Shown here one piece after another: positions 52,440 to 60,386 of a stretch of 64,000 nt of DNA. A model generated the notes under the pieces. The model had not been told where the DNA came from. It searched no databases and saw nothing but the letters and a program-made list of their open reading frames with translations. The stretch spans positions 496,001-560,000 of the forward strand of contig JAJCJJ010000001.1 of the NCBI GenBank assembly GCA_020555865.1, given 5' to 3'. Within the stretch, counting starts at the first letter, position 1, and every line of letters begins with the position of its first letter. A program made the position numbers and the translations under genes. Source of the DNA: a bacterium 210917-DFI.7.65 (GTDB taxonomy: Bacteria > Bacillota > Clostridia > Oscillospirales > Oscillospiraceae).

Positions 52440-53510
52440 TCACCGGCGGCCTCCAAAGCCGCCGCCGCGGGAGCCGCCTCCAAAGCCACCGCCCCGGTGG
52501 CCTCCGCCGAAACTTCCGCCCCCGAATCCGCCGCGGCCTCCGAAGCCGCCGCCCCGGTGACCGCCTCCGCCAAAGCTTCCGCCGCCAAACCCGCTGCGGC
52601 CTCCGAAACTGCCGCCCCGGTGGCTGCTTCCGCTGAAACTGCCGCCGCCGAATCCACCAAAACCGCCTCCAAAGCCGCTGCCCCGATGGTCATTGCGGTG
52701 GTTGCTGTGCGGCGTCTGCGGCCTGGGCGGCGGAGGGCGGTAGCCCATATGCCGCCCCCAGAAAATAGGACGGTAGATCACAGGAGGCACGCCCATGCCG
52801 GGCTGCCAGTAACGCCGGCGGTAGGAACTGTAACGCACGTAATCGAGTATCCACCAGGAAAAGAGAACCAGCAACACAAGCCCCAGCGTCAGAGCAGCCA
52901 TGGAAACGACATTCACACGCGGCTCTACCATCTGATAGGTCACCGTGTCCTGAGGCAGAATCTCCACGCTATAATAGGTTTCGTACCAGCGCAGCAGGGC
53001 GTCGAAAGTATCGATTACGCCCCGGTCATAATTGTGGCTGTAAAACGGCTCTTGAAGATATGTAACCAGAGTCTGCGTCAGATCCTGGTCTGTCAGGGCG
53101 TGGTAGATCCCGTCGCCCTGCACGGCCACGGCGCCGCTGATGCTGTCGTCGCCGTTTTCGGTGTCCAGCAGCAGGACAATGCCGTTGTTGCGCTGGCTGT
53201 CCCCTACGCCCAGTTCGTTGCCCAGCTGAAGCGCATAATCATACAAATCTCCGTCGTAGCTGGAGACGGTAACCACGGCAATCTGGCCGCCGGTCAGGCT
53301 GACCAGACCGTTGTTCATGCGGGTAATGTAGCGCTCCGTTTCGGCGCTGAGGATGTCGGCATAGTCGTAAACGTAGGAGAACTCCAGGGGGATGCCTTCC
53401 TCGTTCTGTTCATATACGGGCGGCCGTTTAGTCTGACCGATTAAGATACCCAGGACAATGGCGGCGAGGAGGACGATCAGCGCCGTGCTCCGCCGTTGTA
53501 AGATTTTCAA
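52440..53510 (-). CDS. TPM-domain membrane protein with a glycine-rich tail
   Basis: A 356-residue protein. An N-terminal transmembrane segment (residues 10-25) is followed by an extracytoplasmic TPM domain (about 45-185: YVYDYADILSAETERYITRM, GGQIAVVTVSSYDGDLYDYA, RNNGIVLLLDTENGDDSIS), a second transmembrane segment near 205-228 and a low-complexity tail of about 100 residues made of GGGSFGG / HRGGGFGG units. The TPM (YgcG/Psb32) fold occurs with TelA/XpaC-type genes in Firmicutes. It ends the DUF4317-xpaC-telA-TPM operon. Confidence 0.88.
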   Translation of the reverse strand: MKILQRRSTALIVLLAAIVLGILIGQTKRPPVYEQNEEGIPLEFSYVYDYADILSAETERYITRMNNGLVSLTGGQIAVVTVSSYDGDLYDYALQLGNELGVGDSQRNNGIVLLLDTENGDDSISGAVAVQGDGIYHALTDQDLTQTLVTYLQEPFYSHNYDRGVIDTFDALLRWYETYYSVEILPQDTVTYQMVEPRVNVVSMAALTLGLVLLVLFSWWILDYVRYSSYRRRYWQPGMGVPPVIYRPIFWGRHMGYRPPPPRPQTPHSNHRNDHRGSGFGGGFGGFGGGSFSGSSHRGGSFGGRSGFGGGSFGGGGHRGGGFGGRGGFGGGSFGGGHRGGGFGGGSRGGGFGGRR

Positions 53511-53563
53511 ATCAAGTTCCTCCTTTGGGGATGCGGCTGATGGAAACTTTTGTACGGCCGGCT

Positions 53564-54733
53564 TTATTTGTGCAGTTCCATCAGCTTCTGCTTCAACTCG
53601 CCCTCGATGCGGCCCAGTTCGGCTTCGGCGGCTTTGCGCTTCGCTGCACCTTCGCGCTGGATATTGAGTACCTCATCCAGTGTGGAGATCAGCTGTTCGT
53701 TGGTGTGCTGCAGCGTTTCAATATCCACCACGCTGCGCTCGGCCTCCTTGGCTGTGGCGATGGTACCCATTTTCAGCATATCGGCGTTCTTTTTCAGCAG
53801 TTCATTGGTGGTTTCTGTCACGGCAGCCTGGGCGGCTGTGGCCTGGCGGCTGTGCTCCAGGCCCAGGGCCAGCACCATCTGGCTTTTCCACAGAGGGATG
53901 GTGTTGACAAGGGAGGACTGAATCTTTTCCACCATCAGTGTGTCGTTATTCTGCAGCAAGCGGATCTGGGGACCCATCTGCACGGAGATTACGCGGGTCA
54001 GTTCCAGATCGTGCAGCTTTTTTTCAAAGCGCTCGCACATCTGCACCATATCGTTGTAGGCCTGGGCGTCCTCAGCTTTGCCGCTTTTCTCCGCCTTTTG
54101 ACGCAGCGCTTCCAAATCCGTGGCGCGCACTTCAGCCAGACGCTTTTTGCCGGCGATGATATACATGGTCAGCTCTTTATAATATTTGAGATTCAGTTCA
54201 TACATCTGGTCAAACATTGCCACATCCTTCATCAGGGTGATCTGATGATTTTCCAGATTTTGCGCGATCTTCTCCACATTGGTTTCCGCTTTGGCATACT
54301 GGGCCTTCATCACTTCCAGTTTGCTGCGGGACTTTTTGAAGAAGCCAAACCCTTTTTTCTCTTCGGTGCCGAAGCCCTTGAGTTCCACCACCAGCTCGGT
54401 CAAGTCCTGGCCCACTGCGCCCAGATCCTTGGTGCGCACTTTGCTCAGGGCGTTTTCCGAGAATGAAGAAACGCTTTTCTGGGCAGCGGAACCATATTGC
54501 AGGACAATATTGGAGTCGGTGATGTCAATTTTTTGGGAAAAGTCATTCACCTGCTTTTTCTCATCCTCTGTGAGCATGCTGTCATCCACTACTACAGGTT
54601 CGACAGCGCTTTTTTCTGGTTCCGCTGCAGGAGCATCGGTGCCGTCCAGTGTCAGTGTCGGTGCTTCCTGCACGGCTGCGGCAGTTTCCGGTTCGCTGTC
54701 CAAAGTCAGTCTGGGGGTCGTATTGTCGGCCAT
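53564..54733 (-). CDS. telA: TelA/KlaA toxic-anion-resistance family protein
   Basis: A 389-residue mostly helical cytosolic protein. It has the family patterns VLQYGSAAQKSVSSFSENAL, VRTKDLGAVGQDLTELVVEL and QMGPQIRLLQNNDTLMVEKI. TelA homologues are linked to tellurite resistance, and more widely to envelope stress and membrane-active agents. It is downstream of xpaC, its standard partner, with 44 bp between. Confidence 0.93.
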   Translation of the reverse strand: MADNTTPRLTLDSEPETAAAVQEAPTLTLDGTDAPAAEPEKSAVEPVVVDDSMLTEDEKKQVNDFSQKIDITDSNIVLQYGSAAQKSVSSFSENALSKVRTKDLGAVGQDLTELVVELKGFGTEEKKGFGFFKKSRSKLEVMKAQYAKAETNVEKIAQNLENHQITLMKDVAMFDQMYELNLKYYKELTMYIIAGKKRLAEVRATDLEALRQKAEKSGKAEDAQAYNDMVQMCERFEKKLHDLELTRVISVQMGPQIRLLQNNDTLMVEKIQSSLVNTIPLWKSQMVLALGLEHSRQATAAQAAVTETTNELLKKNADMLKMGTIATAKEAERSVVDIETLQHTNEQLISTLDEVLNIQREGAAKRKAAEAELGRIEGELKQKLMELHK

Positions 54734-54777
54734 AATCGTTATCCTCCTGTTTTTTATCGTTTTGCATCTGCGTTGCG

Positions 54778-55503
54778 TTACAGTTTCAAAGTGATATTGC
54801 TCTCGTCCCGGCTGTTTGCATCTGCACTCATCTGCGCCCCGGTCAGACCTTCACGGGCCATCATGGTTTCCAGAACGCTGATATCGGTGGAAATATCCAG
54901 TGCCTCTTCGCCGAAAAGAGAATCAAGCTGCTTGTCGAAAGCGGCGGCGATGGTATCCATCATGCTGCGGATGCGGGTGAGGGATGTGTCGATGTTTTCG
55001 CCGGACACACCCTGGGCACTCATGCGGTCGTATGCGTTGAGCAGCTTGAGGGTGGTGGGCAGATAGTAATTCATGAATTTCCGGATATCGCTTAATTTAT
55101 CCGGGTGCTCTTTTACGTAATCGAAGATTTTTTCCGAGGTTTGCTGCAGACGCACAATATCAGCGCTGATTTTTTCATCTTCAATATTGCGGTCCAGGCG
55201 ACGCATTTCCTCGAGAGCCAGGGCACCGTCTTTGAGTGTCTTGTCCAATTCCGCATTTCCGGTGGAGGCAGGTTTGGACGCTGGGGCCTCAGCGGCCTGG
55301 GCGGCGCGGTCTGCATTCGCGTCGGCCTGCTTGGCTCCGCTGCGGCACAGTCCCATGGCCAGGATAAAAACGGCAATGGAAGCGGCTGCCGCGCAGATGA
55401 AGTGCGCTGGGCGGTACAACGGGAAACACAGTGCATACAGAAGCCAAACCGCCGCCGCGGCGTAATAGGGGGCGACGATGGGGCGGGAAGAGTTTGTAGA
55501 CAT
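54778..55503 (-). CDS. XpaC-like protein
   Basis: A 241-residue protein. The start is ATG 55503 (MSTNSSRPIVAPYYAAAAVW), with AGAGG upstream; the frame is open 24 codons further but overlaps the DUF4317 end. Two adjacent hydrophobic segments (residues 9-50) are followed by a helical cytosolic domain with DIVRLQQTSEKIFDYVKEHP and FMNYYLPTTLKLLNAYDRM, the XpaC signature (5-bromo-4-chloroindolyl phosphate hydrolysis protein). It usually pairs with TelA. Confidence 0.88.
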   Translation of the reverse strand: MSTNSSRPIVAPYYAAAAVWLLYALCFPLYRPAHFICAAAASIAVFILAMGLCRSGAKQADANADRAAQAAEAPASKPASTGNAELDKTLKDGALALEEMRRLDRNIEDEKISADIVRLQQTSEKIFDYVKEHPDKLSDIRKFMNYYLPTTLKLLNAYDRMSAQGVSGENIDTSLTRIRSMMDTIAAAFDKQLDSLFGEEALDISTDISVLETMMAREGLTGAQMSADANSRDESNITLKL

Positions 55504-55571
55504 AGAATTCGCCTCTGCTTTCTGCGGCTCGATGGCCGCTGATTTTATTATACAGTGCCCGGTAACAGCGG

Positions 55572-56702
55572 TCAAGAAATATGGATGTTGACGCCGTCTA
55601 CTTCCACGCCGTCCTCCACACAGATCAGGAGATAGCGCTTGCCGTCGATGATACGGGTTTCTACCAGGTCGCTGCGTTCGCCATTGACATGGACAGTGAC
55701 ATCCGGCGTTTTCACTTCGATCTGTTTCGTGTTCACAATATTGCGGGGGCTGAGGCTGACGTTTTCACCGAATTCTTCGTCATAGCGCTGGCTGAAATCC
55801 TCCTTGCGTTCAGCACTGACGCCGCAGGAATCCAGAATACGTTCCACAGCGGATTTGGTCACGGTCAACGGTTCGGGGATTTTGCTCTCCTTGTGGAAGG
55901 CGATCATTTCGCACAGGCGCTCGCGGACGGTTTGCACTGTGTCCAGGCTGCAGTCTTCGCTGAGCGTTTCGCCCAGCAGGGATTGAAATGTACTTTTCTG
56001 CTCCGTCGGCGGCATCAGAATCTCCTGTTGGAACAGGGCCTGAGCCAGCTCGGGATGGTTTTCGGATGCGTCGCGGGTATAGTAAAGGGCGCCGTAAAGA
56101 TTGGTGCGCCGGTCGTCAAAGGCGGGGAAGAGGAAGCCAGCCTCTGGGGCGCCGACCAGCCAGTTGGCGCTCAAGTTGCGGAACACGCTCTCTTTCCCGT
56201 CGAAGGTCAGAGCATTTTTGCCCAGCTTGACTGGGCAAATGCTGCACAGGATGTAGGAATACACTTCCTCGGAGGAGTCTTCCAGCACGGCGTCATCCTT
56301 AGCGCGGTAAGGTACGTCGTAGCGGTCGCTGGCGAGGAGGATTAGGAAATTCCCTTCGATGCTCAGTGCGGCAATGATCGTTTCAAACAGGGTCTGAGCC
56401 GCTGCGTCGTCTTTCAGCTCACTCTGGCGCAGCTTCATCAGAAGCATGTGTTCAGGGCTGCCCACTACCTGCTGAGTTTCAAAAACGATGTTGGTCAAAT
56501 TTTTGTCGACGCCGCCGGAAAGCGTTTTTCGCAGCAGAGCAATAATCTGCTCGGTCTCCGTCTGCCCCAGCAGGGCCATGGACTGGTCGAACTGGGCGAT
56601 GATCTCTTTTTTCTCGTTCACATAGCAGCCGCGGATGTGAGCAATGTTGTGCTTGTCTGCCCGGAAGCGGCGGCGAATTTCTGAGATTTCCTTCTCGTTC
56701 AT
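55572..56702 (-). CDS. DUF4317 protein
   Basis: A 376-residue cytosolic protein. The start is ATG 56702 (MNEKEISEIRRRFRADKHNI), with AAGGAG 7 bp upstream. It matches DUF4317, a Firmicutes family of unknown function: RGCYVNEKKEIIAQFDQSM and YDVPYRAKDDAVLEDSSEEV. An extended -10 (TGATATAAT, 56774-56779) is upstream. It is the first gene of the operon with xpaC, telA and the TPM gene. Confidence 0.88.
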   Translation of the reverse strand: MNEKEISEIRRRFRADKHNIAHIRGCYVNEKKEIIAQFDQSMALLGQTETEQIIALLRKTLSGGVDKNLTNIVFETQQVVGSPEHMLLMKLRQSELKDDAAAQTLFETIIAALSIEGNFLILLASDRYDVPYRAKDDAVLEDSSEEVYSYILCSICPVKLGKNALTFDGKESVFRNLSANWLVGAPEAGFLFPAFDDRRTNLYGALYYTRDASENHPELAQALFQQEILMPPTEQKSTFQSLLGETLSEDCSLDTVQTVRERLCEMIAFHKESKIPEPLTVTKSAVERILDSCGVSAERKEDFSQRYDEEFGENVSLSPRNIVNTKQIEVKTPDVTVHVNGERSDLVETRIIDGKRYLLICVEDGVEVDGVNIHIS

Positions 56703-56817
56703 GGGATACTCCTTCTTGCAAGTGGAATTCCTGCGCGCGGCGGCCGGGAGGGCAGCGCGCGGCAATTTTTCCTATTATATCACAAATTGGGGCAGGAGAA
56801 AAGCGGAGAATGTGTCG

Positions 56818-56850
56818 AAATGCCGAAGCAGCAGCGCTGCTTCGGCATTT
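56818..56850. terminator. Terminator after porB
   Basis: AAATGCCGAAGCAGC and GCTGCTTCGGCATTT form a perfect 15-bp stem with an AGC loop. Confidence 0.9.
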
Positions 56851-56858
56851 TAGAATTG

Positions 56859-57794
56859 TTATGTATTACTGCATTTTTCCAGCAATGCTTCCCATTTCTG
56901 ATCCACCCACTGCTGGGCGGCCTCCAGCATCCATTCATTGCCGCTTTTGAAGCAGTGGGCAAAACGCCCCTGCAGTTTCATGTAATCAGCTACAGGCAGC
57001 TTGCGGCGCGGCTCATAGGTCAGGCGGTACTGCCCGTGATCCACCTCGAACATGGGCCACACGCAGCTGTCCACCGCAGCTTTGACCACCGAAGCGATCA
57101 TTTCGGCGGGATAGCGCCAGCCCCGGGGGCAGGGAGAGAGTACGTTCAAAAACGCCGCGCCGGGGGTGTAGATGGCTTTGCGGGACTTCTCGTGCAGGTC
57201 GCGCAGATTGCCGATAAATGTGGTTTGAGCCACATAGGGGATGCCGTGGGCTACCATGATCTCGGTTAAATCTTTTTTGTTCTGTCCTTTGCCCTGCTGC
57301 ATGCTGCCTACAGGGGTGGTGGTGGAGTCGGCAAAGCGGGGCGTAGCAGAGGAACGCTGGATACCGGTGTTCATATAGGCCTCATTGTCATAGCATACAT
57401 AGACCATGTCATGGCCTCGCTCCATGGCGCCGGACAGGGACTGCAATCCGATGTCGTAGGTGCCGCCGTCGCCGCCGAAGGTGATGAACTTGTAGGTGTC
57501 GTCGATTTTACCCTTGCGCCGCAGTACGCGGTAAGCGGCTTCCACGCCGCCGCAGGTAGCTGCGGCATTTTCAAAGGCGGTGTGGATGTAGCTGTCCTGC
57601 CAAGCGGTATAAGGATACATGAAAGAAGAAACCTCCAGACATCCTGTGGCGTTGGCGATCACGGCTTTGTCTTCGGGGTTCAGGGCGCGGAGCACGGCGC
57701 GCACGGTAATGCCGCAGCCGCAGCCGGCACACAGACGGTGGCCGGGGGCGAAGCGCTCAGGCTTACTCAGTTCTTGTTTGAGATTATACGCCAT
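56859..57794 (-). CDS. porB: 2-oxoacid:ferredoxin oxidoreductase, beta subunit
   Basis: A 311-residue thiamine-diphosphate subunit. The N-terminal iron-sulfur cysteines are in RLCAGCGCGI (C22, C25), with further cysteines at CLEV and C-terminally. The ThDP/Mg site is GGDGGTYDIGLQSLSGAMER and then CYDNEAYMNTGIQ. It catalyses oxidative decarboxylation of a 2-oxoacid to an acyl-CoA, or the reverse. It overlaps porA by 11 bp and is the last gene of porCDAB. Pyruvate is the common substrate, but the Ile T-box in front of the operon points to a branched-chain 2-oxoacid. Confidence 0.93.
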   Translation of the reverse strand: MAYNLKQELSKPERFAPGHRLCAGCGCGITVRAVLRALNPEDKAVIANATGCLEVSSFMYPYTAWQDSYIHTAFENAAATCGGVEAAYRVLRRKGKIDDTYKFITFGGDGGTYDIGLQSLSGAMERGHDMVYVCYDNEAYMNTGIQRSSATPRFADSTTTPVGSMQQGKGQNKKDLTEIMVAHGIPYVAQTTFIGNLRDLHEKSRKAIYTPGAAFLNVLSPCPRGWRYPAEMIASVVKAAVDSCVWPMFEVDHGQYRLTYEPRRKLPVADYMKLQGRFAHCFKSGNEWMLEAAQQWVDQKWEALLEKCSNT

Positions 57795-58983
57795 GAAGAT
57801 CGCCTCCTCTCTGTCCCAAATGGCGATAGACGGGCTGGGCGCTGCCCGTTTTCCGGGCTTCGCGCAGGGCGTCGAACACGCTTTCGCAGTCGGTCACGGC
57901 AAAGTCGCGGCCGCCAAGCCCATAAACAAAATTGATCAGCAGGGGGTGCAGCTGCGCGTCGTACAGGGCGCTGCGCAGCTCAGAACCCAGGGGACCGCCG
58001 TGCGTGGAAAAGCTTTCGCATTTGTCCATCACGGCTACGGCCTGCACATGGGCCAGAGCTTCGGCCAGTTCTTCGGCGGGGAAGGGGCGGTATACCCGTA
58101 CCTTGATCATCCCGACCCGGCGCCCCTGAGCGCGCAGTACGTCCACGCACACCCGGGCGGTGCCGGCGGAAGAGCCGATCAGGACGATGGCCTCTTCCGC
58201 GTCCTCCATACGGTAGCGCTCCAGTAAACCGTATTGCCGGCCCGTCAGAGCAGCAAAGCGTTTCCCCACATCGAGAATCACCTGTTTTGCGTTCACCATC
58301 GCCTGTGCCTGTGCCATTTTGGCCTCCATATAGTAAGCGCTTACACCGTAAGGGCCGACAGCCAGAGGGTTCTCGTGCTTCAAAAGGTAGTGCTCCGGCG
58401 TATACTCGCCAACAAAAGGCTTGACCGCCTCATCTTCCAGAAGTTCGATGTTTTCTACAGAATGGGAGGTGATGAAGCCGTCCTGGCATACCATGATGGG
58501 CAATCGTACATCTGGATGCTCCGCAATGGGCATGGCCTGGAGATAGTTGTCGTAGGCTTCCTGGTTGTTTTCTGCATAGATCTGGATCCAGCCGGCATCC
58601 CGGGCGTTCATGGCGTCGGAGTGGTCATTGTTGATATTGATGGGGCCGGTCAGTGCGCGGCAGACACAGGCCAGCGTGATGGGCAGGCGGGAGGAAGAGG
58701 CCACATGCAGCAGCTCCCACATGAAGGCGAGGCCCGCTGAGGAAGTAGCCGTTACGGCCCGCGCTCCGGCGGCCTGGGCGCCGATGCAGGTGGACAGGGC
58801 GCTGTGTTCACTCTCCACAGCTACAAATTCGGTATCCACTTCGCCGTTGGCGATGTAGCGGGAATAGATCTGCGGAATCTCGGTGGAGGGGGTGATGGGA
58901 AAGGCGCCCAGCACATCAGGATTGATCTGGCGCATGGCGTAGGCCACAGCCTCGTTGCCGGACAGGCGTTCACGAATCGACAC
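57784..58983 (-). CDS. porA: 2-oxoacid:ferredoxin oxidoreductase, alpha subunit
   Basis: A 399-residue subunit. It contains LSGNEAVAYAMRQINPDVLG, FPITPSTEIPQIYSRYIANG and VAVESEHSALSTCIGAQAAG, the conserved pyrimidine-binding domain of PorA. The last third (RVGMIKVRVYRPFPAEEL) is the family C-terminal domain. It starts 6 bp after porD. Confidence 0.94.
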   Translation of the reverse strand: MSIRERLSGNEAVAYAMRQINPDVLGAFPITPSTEIPQIYSRYIANGEVDTEFVAVESEHSALSTCIGAQAAGARAVTATSSAGLAFMWELLHVASSSRLPITLACVCRALTGPININNDHSDAMNARDAGWIQIYAENNQEAYDNYLQAMPIAEHPDVRLPIMVCQDGFITSHSVENIELLEDEAVKPFVGEYTPEHYLLKHENPLAVGPYGVSAYYMEAKMAQAQAMVNAKQVILDVGKRFAALTGRQYGLLERYRMEDAEEAIVLIGSSAGTARVCVDVLRAQGRRVGMIKVRVYRPFPAEELAEALAHVQAVAVMDKCESFSTHGGPLGSELRSALYDAQLHPLLINFVYGLGGRDFAVTDCESVFDALREARKTGSAQPVYRHLGQRGGDLHGV

Positions 58984-58989
58984 GGCGCA

Positions 58990-59286
58990 TCAGTCCTCCT
59001 TCCATTCGATGGCGGAAAAGGGGCATACCTGCGCGCAGATGCCGCAGCCCTTACAGTGGTCATAGTCAAAGTCTGTCCGCCGGCCGTCGCGGACGGGGAT
59101 GGAGCTGTCCGGGCAGAAAGGGGCGCACAGCACGCACTGCTTGCACTTGTCCTGCAGCCACTTGGGAGTGACGACGCGCCACTCGCCGGTTTTGGTCAGG
59201 GCAGAGGTGCCGCCCTCGTAAATTTCGCAGCCGGGCGTCAAATCCGGCCAGAGAATGGTTTCATGAATATCCTTTGCGCATTTCAT
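58990..59286 (-). CDS. porD: 2-oxoacid:ferredoxin oxidoreductase, delta (2[4Fe-4S]) subunit
   Basis: A 98-residue ferredoxin-like subunit. The start is ATG 59286 (MKCAKDIHETILWPDLTPGC), overlapping the porC stop as ATGA. The two cluster motifs are CKQCVLCAPFCP and CKGCGICAQVCP. It passes electrons from the catalytic subunit to ferredoxin. Confidence 0.94.
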   Translation of the reverse strand: MKCAKDIHETILWPDLTPGCEIYEGGTSALTKTGEWRVVTPKWLQDKCKQCVLCAPFCPDSSIPVRDGRRTDFDYDHCKGCGICAQVCPFSAIEWKED

Positions 59287-59861
59287 CCCACGCGCACCTC
59301 CTCCATGGATTGTTTCAGGCATTGCAGGTTCTTGTCAATTACCTGCGGCTTAGTGGCAAATTTGTGACGGTAGGCAATTTCCATATTGGACATAAAGCGC
59401 TCCGGCTCGATCACACCGGAAACTTTAACCGCCGCGGCCAGCATCGGGGTATTGGGAAAATAACTTCCCAGCACCGCTTCGGAAATGCGCCGGGCGTCGA
59501 TGGTGCACACCCTTCCGCTGTAACCTCGCAGCTGGGACCGCAGTGCCTGGGGGGATTGGCTGGAGTTGATAATGATGGCGCCGCTCTCGCGCAGTCCCGC
59601 GGTGACATCCACGCTTTCCAGAAGGGTTTCATCCACTACCACCACAAAATCGGGTGTGTAGATAAACGAATGCACGTTGCAGCGCGTATCGCTGATACGG
59701 TTATAAGCCGTGATGGGGGCGCCCATGCGTTCGGGGCCGTATTCCGGGAAGCCCTGCACATATTTTCCTGAAGTGAAAGCCGCATCAGCCAGCAGCATGC
59801 AGGCCGTTTTGGCCCCCTGGCCGCCCCGTCCGTGCCAGCGGATCTCCACAATATTTGCCAT
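59283..59861 (-). CDS. porC: 2-oxoacid:ferredoxin oxidoreductase, gamma subunit
   Basis: A 192-residue subunit that binds CoA. The N-terminus EIRWHGRGGQGAKTACMLLA and the following GFPEYGPERMGAPITAYNRI are diagnostic. It is the first gene of porCDAB, about 165 nt after the T-box terminator. Gene order gamma-delta-alpha-beta is usual for four-subunit POR/VOR enzymes of anaerobes. Confidence 0.94.
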   Translation of the reverse strand: MANIVEIRWHGRGGQGAKTACMLLADAAFTSGKYVQGFPEYGPERMGAPITAYNRISDTRCNVHSFIYTPDFVVVVDETLLESVDVTAGLRESGAIIINSSQSPQALRSQLRGYSGRVCTIDARRISEAVLGSYFPNTPMLAAAVKVSGVIEPERFMSNMEIAYRHKFATKPQVIDKNLQCLKQSMEEVRVG

Positions 59862-60026
59862 ACTCTAAAATCCCCTTTTTCCATGGTTTCTGAAAACACT
59901 TCGCGAAAGGTTTGCCTCATAACGGAAAAACAAAATGAAGCAAGGCGGTTTCCGGGACGAATGCACCGAAAGACAACGTCGCTGTTTCCGCTCAATGTGT
60001 GCGCGGCAAGTATACGGAGCGAACAA

Positions 60027-60267
60027 CAAAAAGGCTGTTGTCCCTGTAAAGGGACAACAGCCTGAGAAGCAATTGTTCAACCACCCGTTACCAACGTACC
60101 AGCATACGCGTTTCCGATAACGGCGGAAAGCCGGCGCGGTCTACTGCATGGTGCTTTCGGCGCGCAACTCGGGAGTGATTTTCAGACGCGCTCTACTGCC
60201 GTCGGGCTTTCACTCTCCCCGGCTCGCTTTGGGGTTCAAGACTGCGCTTACTCTCTCCGTCTTCGTT
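60027..60267 (-). promoter_or_regulatory. T-box leader with an ATC (Ile) specifier, upstream of porCDAB
   Basis: Read on the minus strand: stem I opens with GGAGAGAGTAAGCG, then AGCGAGCCGGGGAGAGTGAA (distal loops). The specifier side GAAAATCACTCCCGAG aligns with the T-box layout GAAA-codon-A, giving ATC at 60179-60177. Stem III is GCAGTAGACCGCGCCGG...CCGCCG, the T-box core is GGGTGGTT (60086-60079), and a terminator stem AGGCTGTTGTCCC follows (arms 60063-60051 and 60044-60032) with TTTTT. The bases after TGGT deviate from the usual ACCGCG. Uncharged tRNA-Ile should stabilise the antiterminator and switch on the operon. Confidence 0.85.
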
Positions 60268-60284
60268 TTTTTCATGTTTCTCAT

Positions 60285-60313
60285 AGTGTAGCGAATTGGT
60301 GGGCGAATGGCAA
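60285..60313 (-). promoter_or_regulatory. Promoter of the T-box/por operon
   Basis: Minus-strand TTGCCA (60313-60308), a 17-bp spacer and TACACT (60290-60285), about 20 bp before the T-box stem I. Confidence 0.75.
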
Positions 60314-60386
60314 TGTACAATTTCCACAAAAAACGTGCTGTTTTTTCAAAAAGACCTGTTTGTCTCTAATACAAGGACAGTCTGCG

